From Rallus limicola (taxonomy: Eukaryota; Chordata; Aves; Gruiformes; Rallidae): a stretch of DNA of 64,000 nt. The stretch is taken from positions 55,568,750 through 55,632,749 of the forward strand of contig JAKCOZ010000005.1 in NCBI GenBank assembly GCA_022605955.1, in the 5' to 3' direction. This document shows positions 24,801-39,800 of this stretch, piece after piece (position 1 is the stretch's first letter; the number at the start of each line of letters is the position of its first letter). Below the pieces are notes generated by a model, which was not told the origin of the DNA, did not search any database, and saw only the letters and a list, made by a program, of their open reading frames with translations. The position numbers and the translations under genes are program-made.

Positions 24801-27800
24801 ACACATCACATAGATCTGCATCTAATCATTAGAACCTGTCTCAAGAGCTCTAGATACCAACTCTGCAGCTGGAGAGCCAGGAGAACTTCTGGTAGCTAAG
24901 ACTTGATTGCAAATATGACCCAAGTAACGAGCTCTAGATTGGAATTCTTACCCAAAACCACCAGGTTTCTTTGCTGAAAAAATAATATACTAAAGACCTT
25001 TTCTTCCAAAGAAAAGGAAAGAGGTGCAGTCAGAAGCTGCTCTTAAATATACTTTAACAGTTAAAGTGTATTAAAAAATTTAAATAGAATCCAAAGCATG
25101 TGGTTACAAATAAATAATATTTTAGAAATTCATCACACCAGGACAGCACTGTCTGGATAAACTACCCCAAAATACCAGGTATTGCTGGAATTGTGAGCTT
25201 CAAACATTGTTAGGTAAGCTTTTTAAAAGATATTCACCTAGCAGGGTAAGTTTCCCTTCACAGGGAGGTTTGTCATCACTTAAAATACGAACTACTGAAT
25301 AAAAACATTAAATAAGGCTGAGGCAGCCTATGGGCTCTGTGAAAATAGATACTGGCACATCTAAACATGACAGAGATTTAGTGGCCAGGGAAACAGCTGA
25401 AGCAATTCTCATATGCCCTCGCATCCCACCCGACTCAGAACTTGGCTCAAACACAGCTTGACAGGCAGAGAAAACCCAAGTCACCTTTAGCTGAGCAACT
25501 GCCTGCTCTGCATTCTTCTTCTGGAGCTCCTCTTGCTGCAGCTTACTGTTCTTCTCTCCCAAGTCATTCACCAGCCGAGCACAATCCTGGCGCAGTTTGT
25601 TCAGTTCGGCTGACTGCCTAAAAATAAACGTTTTCCCAGCTTTTATTTTACAAGCAGCACAGGCCATAACAGCAGCTACTCAAATATCAACACACTATCT
25701 GCAGCCAGAGAGCTGGACTGGGTTGGTTTGGTGGTTTCCCCCCCAACACACACACAGTGCTTCAATCTCAGAAAGGGATGAGGGTCAGGTACTCTTGGCC
25801 ATCAGCACAGCAGCTACATCCCACTGAGTCAGAAAACAAAGGTCAGCAATAAGCCACAGGCATCAGTTCCTTTAAAACCTCTGCAAGCTGATGGGCTTAA
25901 TTTGAACAGGCTGATAGAAACTAAAGAGGCTCAGCATAAGGAAAGGTCTCGCATTGAGATTCACATTCCTTTCCTCTTCCTGTAAAGGATTATTGACCTC
26001 AAGCTTACTCAAGACTGTTCCTCCTGGACTACTAAATGCACACATCTCTTCAGACTATAAGATGCCTCCTGGCCTTGACTTATCTATTAAGTTATGGAGG
26101 TATCTGATGCACTCTCTCACTTAGGGAGAGAGGATGCTTTTGTATAGCCCCAGGGAGGAATTTTGAAAGGCTCTCCTTTGCATCTAAGCAAATAAAAAGC
26201 ACTTTATTTTCATCCTAAATTTGCCTGAATTAAGGATTTTGAGATAACTAAGAAAACAATGCTTCATTTCTGAAATCAGGGTACCAGTACCCCACTCTCT
26301 TGTTCTATCAGCCTGCCCCAGGAAGCCAGACACGCCTCTGCTGAGCTGCACTTGGCAGCACAGAGTCTGTTAACAGCAATGTCCATTTAGAAACAGCATC
26401 TCTGCAGGAACAGCGTAGCCAGAAAAGAAGATACAGAGCCCTTTCCAAGCCCTGACAATGGTCTTGCCATTCTACTCTCCCACAGTAACAAACCACACAT
26501 CTGAGAGCATATGAACTGTCCGTGTTGCTCTCTACAGGCAGAAGCCCACTGGCAGCAATTCACCCATCTGACCACACACCTTATCAGGGTGCTCAGCTTT
26601 CACCACCACCCTGAGTCCTCTCTGCCAGCTCAGGGGCAGCCCAAGTCATAACTCACAAGAGAGGAAACCTTGAGATGCTTTCTTGTTTCTCCAAACACTG
26701 ACAATGCCAGCAGATAAATGCAAGTGCTGCCCCAGCAAAATCATAACTGCTGGGTCCTGGTTTGTCGTGTTTTTATTACTGCAAGGCAGATTAATAACTT
26801 TAGAGCTGTTGTCCTCCCAAGACACCTGCATCAGCACCTCTCCTAAAGCCCCAGGGGAAAGGATACATACCCTGCAGAAGAGACCAACCGTGGCTGAGCA
26901 CTTCTGCACTTCTGTTAGAGCCTCAGCACCCACTCCTAAAAATCTCAGGCTTCGAATTGATAAGACACAGTAACCTGTTTTGAAAACCTTGGCTCAACAC
27001 AAATAGCTACCTCCCCCAATAGCTGTGTTTCTAGCTTAACCACACATTCAGAGACAGCCAAGGAGATGAAAAGGAGTAGAAGCCAGCACAAGTCTTCAGG
27101 GAAGGTTTAAACACACACAGCACTCCAAGTAGCTGCTAACATACTTGCTCTCCATTTGATTGGTAGAAGTACTGACAGCATCTCTCAGGATACCGTTTTC
27201 CTGCTTCAGGTGGCTTATTTCTGCCTCCATCTGCTCACGGAGCTGCTGGAACTGATGGGGAAAGAAGATCAATTCCAAAGAAAGAAAAAGAGTACACAAA
27301 GGAGCAATCAAAATCCCAATGACTTAAATATTGTGATATCTGTTAAAAGTAAGTAAAACCAAGTAGGTTTTTTGGGAGAGGGGCAGCTTTACCTCCTTCT
27401 TATCATACCCACTCTTAAACTGTGCAGCTCAGACCTTCCTGCTTGAATAAAAGCAGCATTTTCCTTTTATAGTGGTGCATCAACTTATTTCAAGGCAACC
27501 CATTGTTCAAAGCAGTACACAGGTGTTAGGATACTGATCACTCAGCTGTATAACTTTAAATACTTGTCAATAACTGCACAACCATAAATTACCTTTCCAA
27601 AAGGGAAATTAAGTAAAGGCACCATAAATTATCATTAGCAGCTGACAAGCCTTTGAACAAAGCAGGGAAAATATAAAAAAAATAACCAACACTACACAGA
27701 TTCTAGCACATAAACTGCAAAAAAGTTGCCCTCCTTCAATACCCTGAAGTCAAGATTAGGAAATGGATCCTTTATTTAGATAATAACATGTTCCAAACAG

Positions 27801-30800
27801 GCAGAAAGAAGTCCTGATAACCAAAGGCTGCTTCAGAAGAGTGCACACACAAAAATATATCACAAGACTCATAGGATCATGGAATTGTAGAGGTTGGAAG
27901 GGACCTCCAGAGATCCAGTCTAACCCCCCTGCCAAAGCAGGGTCCCTAGGACAGGACAGTGTCCAGACGGGGTTGGAACCTCTCCAGAGAAGGAGACTCC
28001 ACACCCCCCTGGGCAGCCTGGCCCAGGGCTCCCTCACCCTCACTGTTAAAAGACAGAATTCAAAGGAAAAAGAAAGAGACTCTTTGCACAGATGACATCC
28101 TAGGTGGTCTTACAGCCCACCAGCCTGCTCTGAAGCACATACAGAAACAATACTTGGTTCCTCTCCCAGCACCAGTCCGTAGATACGACTGACACCGTTT
28201 CCAAGACCCAGTTACATCAGACTCATGACTCACCCAGGAGGATTTTGTATATTAAAAAATTCCAAACAGATGTTTACATAACAGCCACAGCAGGACATAG
28301 CAGCCCCTTGTAGGGCAGCCACCTCCATGTGTAACAAGCTGTTCCTTGGACATTTCTTGGGGGAAGAGAGGGGTCTCCCCCACCCCCCTTTTTTTTTTTT
28401 TTTTTAAACTGCCAACAGATATGTAAAATGCCAAGAGAAGCAGAGGTGTGAGCCCCATACTGCTTGAAGTCTGCACAATTAACCTTCAGCTTCTCTGCAA
28501 TGCTACAGCACATCAGCAGAGGGAGAACCACCAGAGCACTGGTCCCTCTGCGGTTCCTTTCTCCAGCTTTGACATCTCCAAAAGCCACCCAGTGTTCAGA
28601 TGCCCTTCACTCTCTCCAGCCAGCAGTAAGACCCTCTCATTATGCAGTTGGCTGTGTAGGTTCAAAGGGAATCATCCCTGGAGAACATAGTTCTGCTCCA
28701 AAAGTGCAGAGATGCTATTTCCCAAAGCGTTGAGACAGAAGACACTGTATCAAAGCTGGGAAGTTCAAATGCTGGGCTTGGTGCTGTGACATTTATACAG
28801 GAAAAAATAATACTAGACTGCCAAACCTAAGCACCACTCAAGTTGCTACATGAGGGGTCAATTTTCTTAGAGAATTAAGTCAAACTTTTTAATCTGATGA
28901 ATGAAACTCTTCTGAGGTCACCCCATCGTGGTGCAACTTCATGAGAGACTAACGAGGGTCTTAAAATGCAAGGGTTTGCCCTTCAAATATTTGCAGCTCT
29001 CCCAGGCAATGATATCTCTTGTATATCATGCTATGTTGTCAGCCTGTACTGTAACTCTTATAAAATGAGATTTATCAGCTCATAAATGATCATCAGCATT
29101 AGCAGCTCTCTGAAGAGACTTTACACTCTGAGTAACATTCAGCAGAACACTACTAGAAACACCACAAACTAGATCAGATGCAGGCTGACTAACACCAGTC
29201 TTTCACAGACTACAAACAGTCCCCTGTGAAAACACCTTGTGTTTCCTTCAAGCCAGGAAACCACCACAGTTCCCCATCCTCACGCAGGTGTGTTATACCA
29301 CCAAGGTAACTAGTGAAGCAAACAACAAATGCTGCAACCTGGCTAGAGGTAAAGGTTTCTCAGCACCAATCTGCTTGTGCATGAGCATAAAGTCAAACAG
29401 TTGTGGTAAAGCATTTACCTTAATCTTCATCTGCTGAGATTCTTGGTAGCTAACATGAATTTTACTCTGGAAAGTGCTGTGGTCTTTCTCTAGTGTGTTG
29501 ATGCGCTCTCGCATTTTCGCTGTAACCAAGCTGTTCCTTTCCTTCTCTGCAACCAGCTCCTTGGGTGGGAAGGGAAAGGGGAAGAAGGGAAAGAAGTCAT
29601 CCAGTGTTCCTTTCTACAGTCTAAGAGTCTCTGGGTATTTAAGGTAACTAAAAACATAGCAAGCCTGCATCAAACCAGTCAGCATCAATCTTCACTCCGG
29701 GATATCCCAGCCTTAGACCTGACCAAGCTTCACATAATTTCACATTTATGGAAAAGGTTTTCCAGTTGAAATGCTGCTTTTCTGCTGTTTTAGAAGAGTA
29801 GAAGTCTTAGAAAGTTTCCATCAAATTCAGCCAAATTAATACAATCCTAACAATTAAAACCATGAATATCAATCACATAGGGCAAAGCTTAGCTTTTCAT
29901 CCCAAATTTTTCTAGATGGAGGAACACAGGTGAATAACTGAGGCACCAAACCAGAGCATTTTGGAGCTAGTAATTGCTTTGTAGCAGGTTGCAAAGCCAA
30001 CTGTTTTGCCAGAGGAGATGGGCTACTTACTAGTACCGACCAACAGCCAGAGAAACTCTGAATCCTACTGGCACGATGCCACATTACAGCTTTCAAATGG
30101 AAATACACATTGCTATTTAGATTAATTATTTATTAGCTAGTAATTCAACCCAGACACCTGAGAAATCCATAGAGCTGCTTCTCTGCAATATAAATACACT
30201 TGCTGTAGTAAGCAAAAACATTAAGCAGAGCTTTCAGTGAGCTCCCATCACAGAACAAGGTATTTGTACCATCTAAGCTTCAGGTGTCTCCAGCTATGCA
30301 GGAGAGCACATAGCTCCTCACAGTGCCAGGGAGCTTGACACATAATTTAAGTGTTCTAAATTATCAGCCTGAATATCCTCTCTCTCTTTGGAGTAATTAT
30401 AGCATTTTTTTCACCACATTTTAATTCAAATAAAAGCTATTCTCTCCCTTAGACCTAACTTCCTAAGCTTCAGGAGGCTGTTCCCCCTCAATGAACTAAG
30501 TGACCTACGTTCCCCAGCCCATGTTCACAGGGCTCAAGTCACTTCTGTGAACACAATACAAACAGCTTGCACAAAGTCCTTCCCGAGTTCTATCTGCATC
30601 TGCAAGGATGAAAAAATTAAGGCCACCAGGACATTTTGCAGCTTCCTTCTCCTCCACCAATTCCAGCGTCCAGCTGCAGCCCTCACTAACCCAGCTGCCC
30701 TGCCAAGGCAGCACCAGAGACCTTGGGAAGATCTTTCACCTAGCTTGTGTTTTGCCCAAGTGTGAGGTCAGGCAGTTCCTGCTCCCATCTACCCAGTCAG

Positions 30801-33800
30801 CATCTTTATCAACACAGAATCACAGAATCACAGAATCTTTAGGGGTTGGAAGGGACCTCAAGAGATCATCGGGTCCAACCCCCTGCCAAAGCAGCTCCCT
30901 ATCTCATATTGCATAGATAGGCATCCAGACGAGACTTGAATATCTCCAGAGAAGGAGACTCCACCACCTCCCTGGGCAGCCTGTCCCAGTGCTCTGTCAC
31001 CCTCACTGTGAAAAAGTTCATCCGCATGTTGGTGCGGAACTTCCTATGCTCCAGCTTACAGCCATTGCCCCTTGTCCTGTCCCCACTGACCACTGAAAAT
31101 GGGCTGGCCAATTCCCCCTGCATCCCAAGTCTAAGATATTTATAGACACTAATTAGGTCCCCCCTAAGTCTTCTTTTCTCCAGGCTGAACAGTCCCAGCT
31201 CACTCAGCCTTTCCTCATAGGGAAGATGTTCCAGGCCCCTAATCATCTTTGTTGCCCTTCTCTGGACTCTCTCCAGAAGACCCTCACAGAGACATGCCTG
31301 GACCTTATACTTAAAGTCCCTCTGGAGCTTTCAACAGTGTTTTCAGAGAAACATGCCAGTTGGAAGACAACAGCTTTGTGCCAGGCAAGCTGAGCTCTTT
31401 CCCTTGTTCATCCCAGCACTGACTTTGCTTTTACCTGTTTTCTCCCCACTTTCAGCGATACCCAGTTACTTCTCCCTATCCTCCCACAATCCAGAGGGCA
31501 CAAACCCCAAACCACTACTTCTCTGCAGCTCCCATCCCTCACAAGTATCTCTTTCCAGATGTTTTTTTCCCCCAACATCAGCTTCCCCCACACCCAGGCT
31601 CCTTCATATAGTCCCTCTGCCTCCCAAGCCACTGATACCTCCCCACTTTCATTCTACAAGCCTGAACTTTTCACAGAATCACAGAATGTTGAGTTGGAAG
31701 GGACCTCAAAAGCTCACCTAGTCCAACCCCCCTGCCAGAGCAGGATCACCCTGACTAAATCACACAGGAACACATCCAGGCGGGTTTGAATGTCTCCAGA
31801 GAAGGAGACTCCACAGCCTCTCTGGGCAGCCTGTCCCAGGGCTCCATCACCCTCACAATGACAAAGTTCCTCCTGACATTCCCACAAAACTTCCTCTGCT
31901 CCAGCTTGCACCCACTGCCCCTTGTCCTGTCACTGCCATCACTGAGCAGAGCCTGGCTCCATCCTCCTGACTCTCACCCTTTACATATTTATATACATTA
32001 ATAAGGTTCCCCCCCCCAAACACATCACCTACAAATACATACCTACCAGGAACTCCCAAAGCACCCACTCCTTTCTTCCCTTCCCACCGCCAACGCTCCC
32101 AACTCCTACATCCTCTGCCCATTCTGCTCCCACCCGTAGCCACCCAGCCCTCCAAGCCCACCTTCTGCCCCATGATACAACCTTCTTGAGCCTAATAGGC
32201 CCCTGTGCTTCCAAACCAGCCAAAACACAAGAATCCTCCCCAGCAAAAAGTGTCCCCAATTCAATCCATACCTGCCTAATTATTTGTTCTACCACAACCA
32301 CTTTCCTTAGAAAACTTTATTTAAAAAACCTCAATTTACACAAATCAGCTTTGACAGTGGTGCAATTAGCAACCCTGGAAAGCTAAAGCACCCCAAGCTG
32401 TAATTTGGGGGGCTAAGCAGGCAGGCTACAGTTTCTGTAGCTTCTTTTTGGGTGAAAACTAATGACTGTTGTGCCTGGCAGCACACAAGCACACAGAATC
32501 CATACCAAATTAACACTGCAATGTAGAAAATGTGTTTAATATTTGCCCATAAAACAGCTTTGTACAGCAAAGGAAGTGTTTGTAAAATAGCCTTTTGAAA
32601 AGAAAGGTAGCTTCAGCTTAAAAGTCTTGGTAAATGAGCATTCTGGAAAAACTACTGGAAAAATAACTCTGCATAAGTCCATTAACAGCATCATGAAACC
32701 AAACACTGTGTCTCTGTAAGCTTTCCCAACACACATAAACCATATTCCACCTTGATACTAAGCTCAAAGAAGCAGCATTTGCTGGCTGCCAGTCCTACAA
32801 GCCCCTGCTCCCCTCCCACAGCTTTCTACAGGCCCAAACCTTTCCATACTCACCTGGGTTAGCTGCTTGCACTGCTCCTTTGCAATAGCTGCCTCCTCCT
32901 TCATCATAGCCAGCATCTTCTCTTTGTCTTGCAGCTGATGTACAGCTGCAGCCGACTCAGCCTTGCTAGCCTGCAGCAGAAGCACACAGAAACGATCATA
33001 CATGCCAGAAGGACTCATAACACCACACTAGCAGGCAGAGGAGAAAACCTGAGAGGAAGAAACACCCCCCTCCTGCCCCCAAATTGTCTGTCTGCACAGC
33101 GTACATGGCACCACCAGCGCCCAGTTCTGCCACTAATGGATCCTGTGGTGCCGATCTCATCAGACAAGGAAATGCATTTTCAAATGCACTGAAACCAATT
33201 AGGAGAATAAATGGGCTCTTAAGGTGCTTTCTGTGTTGGAAGAGAGATGTTGTGGTGGCACTGGGGAAGACAAGGAAGAGCCATTAGGAGAAATACAGGA
33301 AAAAAGATGCAGAGATGCAAAATCATCCCATAACTGAGGTTGGAAGGTACTTCCCAGATCACCTGGTCCAACCCATGCTCAAAGCAGGTATAATCCAACA
33401 AGCTTCATCCCCTGAAATACATTGCTAGAAAGGAAAAGAGGGGATGCTGACCTGGTCTCTCCTTCCACTTCACAGGACAGCCTCCAGCTGACACCTCACC
33501 AACACACAGAATTTGAGATACTGCAGGGAGCAGAACTAGAGGAACGATCCCCTCAGACCTGCCACTTGTACACTGGTCCTAAAATGAAGTAACTGCAGTA
33601 AGGGGCAAACCTAAATGTTTGTGCTCAGTCTTCACTCAAAGTCTAATCAGCTTGAGTCACATAAACACACCCTGAAGGTGTTTGGAAGCTCTTCCTCAGT
33701 GGTACTGCAGATGTAGGCTGTACAAAACACTCTGTCAGTGTCTCAGGAGCTACAGATAATCACAGAGTCACAGAATTGTAAAGGTTGGAAGGGACCTCCA

Positions 33801-36800
33801 GAGATCATCAAGTCCAATCCCCCTGCCAAAGCAGGCTCCCTAGGACAGGTTGCCCAGGTCAGTGTCCAGATGGGTCTGGAATCTCTCCAGAGAAGGAGAC
33901 TCCACACCCCCCTGGGCAGCCTGGCCCAGGGCTCCCTCACCCTCACCAGGAAGAAGTTCTTCCACATATTGGTGTTAAACTCCCTATGCTCCAACTTGAA
34001 AACCCTCACACTTCCATCTACAGAAACCTGCATTTTTTGGTTGTATAGAACTACAGGAATCCATCTGGGGTCCTAAAGAGGTTTGAGCTTTAACACCATA
34101 CTTTCCTTTAGAAGTACAGCGAGCAAGCTGGCTGCGGTTCTGAACAGAGCAGGGAATCCCGTAGCAAGAGTACTGCACCACTGGGTGGTACCATACAGTC
34201 AGCATTGAAATGGGCCCAGAAAGAACATGAAGTCTCTGTCCTTGGAGGTTCTTAAGGTCTAACTGGACAAATGTCTGAGCAACTCACTCTGAATTCAACA
34301 CGGACACTGCTTTGAGTGAGCAGTTAGACTGTGGGAACTCCTCAAGTTCCTCCCAACCCAAACCACACGACAGGGTATTACACACTGTGTTAACCAAGCT
34401 GACACATCCTCAGTTCTGCTTTTCTGGTCTGGTACAGTATCTGTGTAAGAGAACAGAACTGCAAGACTTCAAGTGTGACAAACAGGATGTTATGAGCACA
34501 AAACTACATCGTGGTGAGATGTCACTGGAGGGAGGAGTAAGACATTGGTGGTCACCACTCTCTTCTGTCTTAATAAACACAAAGGGATGGGAGATCTTAT
34601 CCACCCTGATAAATACTTGAGGGATGAGCTCAGGAGGATGGGGTCAGTTTTTGTTCAGTGGTGCCCAGGGACAGGACAGGAGGTGACGGGCACACACTGG
34701 AATAGAGGGAGTTCCACCTAACCCTGAGGAGGAACTTCTTTCCTGGGAGAGTGGCAGAGCCCCAGGACAGACTGCCCAGAGAGTCTCCATCTCTAGAGAC
34801 ATTCAACCCCTGTGATCCCAGACACTGCCCTGTGCAGCCTGCTCACAGTGATCCTGCTCTGGCAGTGGGGGTTGGACTAGATGATCCCCAGAGGTCCCTT
34901 CCAAACCAGATCATTCTGGGATTCTATAATACATTTAAGAATTAAAAGTCAAGAATTGCCAAGCGCTGGCACAGGTTGCCCAGGGGGGGCTGTGCAGTCT
35001 CAGTCCCTGAAGGTTTCAAGCCAGACTGCATATAGCCCTGTGCAGCCAGGGTGACCTCAGAGCTGGCTCAGCTCTGAGTAGGAGCCTCCCCTGAGGTCCC
35101 CTCCATGATCCTATGAAAGACACCAAAGGAGTCAGCAGACTAGAACACACAGATCTGTAAGACTGAAGGTCTGGCAAGACACAGCTATGGCTGGTTGAAT
35201 GCACAGCTGCTGTAGCAGAAATGAAGAAACACCATGGCTTCTGTATTATTTGTGAGAGATCACTCCTGAAAGTCACCAGATAGGGCTGCTGGTGTGTGTG
35301 TGTTGGTGTGGGGAAGGCTATGTCATACACCTTATTCTCCATGGTTATGTCTGCTCTCTATGAACAGCAAAAAGCCATCAGCCCATCGAGCCAGCTCATG
35401 GACTGGCAGATGGTAGCACACAGACATCCGACAACTGCCTTCTGCAGGCAAAGCAAGCACAGACCAGCTGGGAAATAAAAGCTTTCCAAAGCCAGAACAG
35501 AGAAGTCACAACAGAACACTGATACACTGTCAAATTATCTGTATCTCATGATTTCAGTAAGTCTCCTCTCCCCCTACCCAAAGCCACTCACCTTCTGCAA
35601 GACATCATGAATCGCACTGGATTTCTCCTTTAACACCTCCACGATGCAGCGGGCCTCATCCTCAGTGAAGATCATGTTCTTCACAGCCATCACAAAGTCT
35701 TTAAATTTTACTTCAGCATTCTCTGCAACACAGAAGGGAGGATATATTTACTTTGGACTCCACACAGAACTATTTATTTTGCCTCGAAACAGCGTGAGAT
35801 GGGGTATGATTACACATTAGATTTCATTTCAGCCTGAAATGCCAAGAAGCAAAAGGTCATGAACATTCAGCAAAAAACAACATATCTCAGATTTAAAGCT
35901 GATAACAATCTGCCAGCTGACAGTTGTGGGGGGGGAAAAAAAAAAGTCCTACTAATTTGTTTGTACAGTTGGTAACATTTATAGTGTCTCTAGCAAGAAG
36001 ACAAAGCACAACACAGATTTGGGGGGAAAAATAGCATTAATGTGAAAACCTGCAGAGTCTTTTTCAGCTTATTGTGACAGTAATTCAAACTGAGCTCTCA
36101 ATTTAAAGGGCAGCCTGGCTCCACAAGCAATATGCAAACGACAAGGTAATGAATTCAAGAACTGGCACACTTCCGATTACAATATATGGAAAGCAGAAGA
36201 ATATTCCATGGCCCTAAGTTTGGAAATGAAGTGCAGCAGGAGGAATTCAGCAATGAAAGATAAGGCAGTGTTTAAAAAGACACAAACAAGGAAACAATTC
36301 AACTTGTTAAGGGTCTTACAGGAAACAAAATGCATTTGTTCATCAAAACCAGGCTGCACACATCCATAGGTCATTAGGTGGCCCTCTAACTTAAGTAAAT
36401 GGAAGCACAAGACAGAGGCATCCAGTATCTCTGTCAACTACTCAACAGTGCACAGACTGGAAGGGGTGGAGGGAAATGAAGGAAAAGCTTAAAATTGATG
36501 CTTGGTTCAGAAATTGTCCCAGAGATTGTGGAGAAGGGGTCCACATTCCCACCGTAGCTACTAAACATGCCACTGAACCCAATCCACACATGAAACCAAA
36601 CCCCTCCAGCACCTGAAAAATGAATGAGGAGCAAACGAGTGCTGGTGATGCCAAGCCCCCAAGAGGAGTTAACCTAGCATAAAACCAAATCACTGAATAA
36701 CAGAGAGCAGGGAGGAAGCACTGAGAAGAAGTTCTAGTGCACTTTCTCCTAGTATTAAATCCAACTTAGTTTTGGCCACAGACTTGAGATCACATCATTG

Positions 36801-39800
36801 CTGCACTGACATCATCAACAATGTTTTTAATCATCAATATGCCAAAATCCTGAGACCCAGAGTCTAGTTTGCCAGAAGCCTGGAGCAGTTTGGCCTGGCC
36901 CAGCCTGAGTTTGATGCTCCCTGAAGGCAGGAAGACCTTGCCCTTGCACCCAAGAAGCTTACAATTAGAATAGGGAAGATTTCTATATTGGGAGGGCAAA
37001 TCCCAGCTGACACAGGAGAATTAGGAGCTCATATAGAAGGTTACAGCTCGCAACAGATATGAGAAGAGATGGGTGCACTGCAGGGAAGTAATATGCAGCC
37101 ACTGAGCCAGAAGCACAAGGGGAGCCTCAGGCAACTGGGAATCCAACCCAGATACCACGGAGAGTTGCCACAAAGCTTTCAAGTGAGCATTTTGGAAGAC
37201 AAGTCTAGAAAGAGAGGTTTCAAAGAGCGACCAGGCAGACCAGCCCTCTACACAAACCAGAGCATGGAGTCACTGGTCCATCAGTCACCCAGCTTCTCCT
37301 CTCCAGCTGCCCAGCAGCATGAGGGTCTCACCTCAGGGCACAGTGAGGTCAGTGCCCCAGGCATATCAGTGGCCTGCTTCTGGGACACAACACTCCTTAA
37401 ACGCTCCAGGCTTCCAAGGTACAGTCTGAAGGAAGTTCCCCCATCTCACCCAATTCCAACCACATTAAAAGGCAAATTTTAATTTTAAAATTAAAAGTCT
37501 TGCTGGAAGCTGCCAGACTCGATCCCCACCAGGTGAGAAATATCATACTGGCTGACCAGCCCAAGCTAGCTCCATGAACAGCCACAGAGCTACACTCCCA
37601 GCCTCAAGCAGACTCTGAGAGCCCGTGCTGAAAGCTCCAGAGTCCATCCCAGCTAGCGATGCCTGACCTACACTGTAAAAGGAGCTCACATGCGTCTGTG
37701 TGGTCTGTGATCACCCATTTCCTCACTGCCAGGACACAAAAGCCTACAGTCAGCGTTAAAAGCATTCAGATGGCACAAAGCCCTTTGAACAGTGCCAAAG
37801 ACAGGGGAGAAACGAGCCCAGACAAGGCCCAACAGTCCTGCAGCCACAAATGTTTTTCTCAAGTCACTTCTTCCCTGTTCAGGTTTCCAGTTAGGCTACG
37901 CCAGGGACAAACTGCATTATCAGTTCCTTACCTTTATCCGTTTCATTCTTTAGTTTCTTGCCACTGCTCTTCTGGACCCCCTCACTCACGTTTTGTTTCA
38001 CTACTTCAACTGCTTCTCGCTTGTCCAAAGTGCCAGCATCAGAATTATCCATCAGAGGAATGTAAGTAGTTGCTTGAATCAGAGGTTCATCCACCAAAAC
38101 TGTAATCAGAAGTCCATCCACAGGATGGTTAAAGCTTTGTAATAATCAACATTTTTATAAGAGGTGCATAACACATCAGAGGGTTGGATTAAAGCATCTC
38201 TAACCTCAATAACTCGTTAGTTACACTCTCTGTTTCTATTATCCTTCACAGCTTAACTCATTAAACTCTTCAGGTAAGTTCATTAAACGAAGGTCTCTAA
38301 TGCATAGCAATTTAATAGCTTCGATTAAATTTCTATTTCCAAAGCTGCCTTTTAGCATCTTAACAAGCAGCAGAGACCCACCTTTAGATTGTGACTTTCA
38401 TTTCACTTTCTCATTAAAGTCCCAAACAGCATCAATGAGCCCAGTTTACTCATGGCCACGTACAAAGCCAGTCAGCATCCCTGAAGTGTGAGCACAGTAA
38501 AGTCTCCTGCCTCTGCTCTGTTAAAGGCTGACACCTTCCTGCCAACATTTTCATGCAGATTCCATCACCCGGTGAACTATTTAGGGGAGGGGACAGCGAG
38601 CGAGCTTATTTCACGTGCAGACTCAACTGAGCTCTATGAAGTTCTCTCATCTGTCAGAGGAGGCTTTCAGCATCATTAATATTCAGGAGGTAGCCAGAGG
38701 CTCTGACCGACCTCGGGTCTCCATTCACACAGCACTGCATGAACCTGGTGAGGATCAGCCTCTGCCCCAAGAACTTTCTCAGCCTGCACTGCCCAGACAA
38801 AAGCAGGGGAGGGGAGAGGAGGAACAACAGACCCAGAGAACAGATAAGGCCAGTGACAGAGCTAACTGAGCTGGATTTGCTGTTTGCCCAGTGCCTGAGC
38901 TGCTGGTTCTTGCTGCCTGAAGTGAGACATTGCACACAGAGCCACGCCACCACGGGAAAGCTCACTGACCCAGCCAGGCCAGACGGAAGGGCTGATGGAA
39001 ACAGATGCCATGCGGCAGACCAGAGAGAGGGGGAATCAGGTGGGATGCAAGGTTTCAGGCAGCAGTGCAAGGCAAACACACATTCCTGGCTTCCAGAGAG
39101 CTGGTTAGAAAATACTTCCATATTCTGACTGCTGTTAAGGAATAAAATAAGCTTACAGACCTCTTGTGTCACCTGCTAGAGTCTTTCCACTTCAGCAGCC
39201 CACAAATACCTACACATACACTGCTGAGTTCAGGAGCGGGGAGAGCTCTCCTCTGGCAGAAATATCCACCACCTAATCCAGTTACCATCCTCACCTTTTC
39301 CTTCCCTCTCCTTATTAACCTCCCCTCCTCATTTTATTCCCTTCCTTTCAAAATCTATTTAGCATCAATGAGACATTCTGCAGCATCAGTAACATCCGAA
39401 ATCCCCACCATGGTGCCTTGGCTAACACAGATGCTCACCACAGCTCATTTTTTGCTCTGTCATTTTGGAGATGTGGCTTTAAAAGAAGCCAGCTCATGTT
39501 CAAATAATGTACAAGCTGTTCCTGTGTAGCCCTGACAGCTTTGCTTTAACACTGGCTGAGCTGGTTCCAATATTCACTTGAGCATTACCCATGTAGAGAT
39601 AAGCTTGTGGTCCATAAAGCGGTCCCTCAAGAAAGGGTGATGGATGCATCAGGAAAAGCACAAGAACATCTGTACAAGGCAATCACACCTTAAGTTCCCC
39701 ATGAGAAGGTTTATTTCAGGAATAACTTGAAAGTTTTTCAGCTGTTGTAACATACAGGGACTCTCTGCTACCTGGAAGTCCACCGTGGTCTGGCTGGGGC

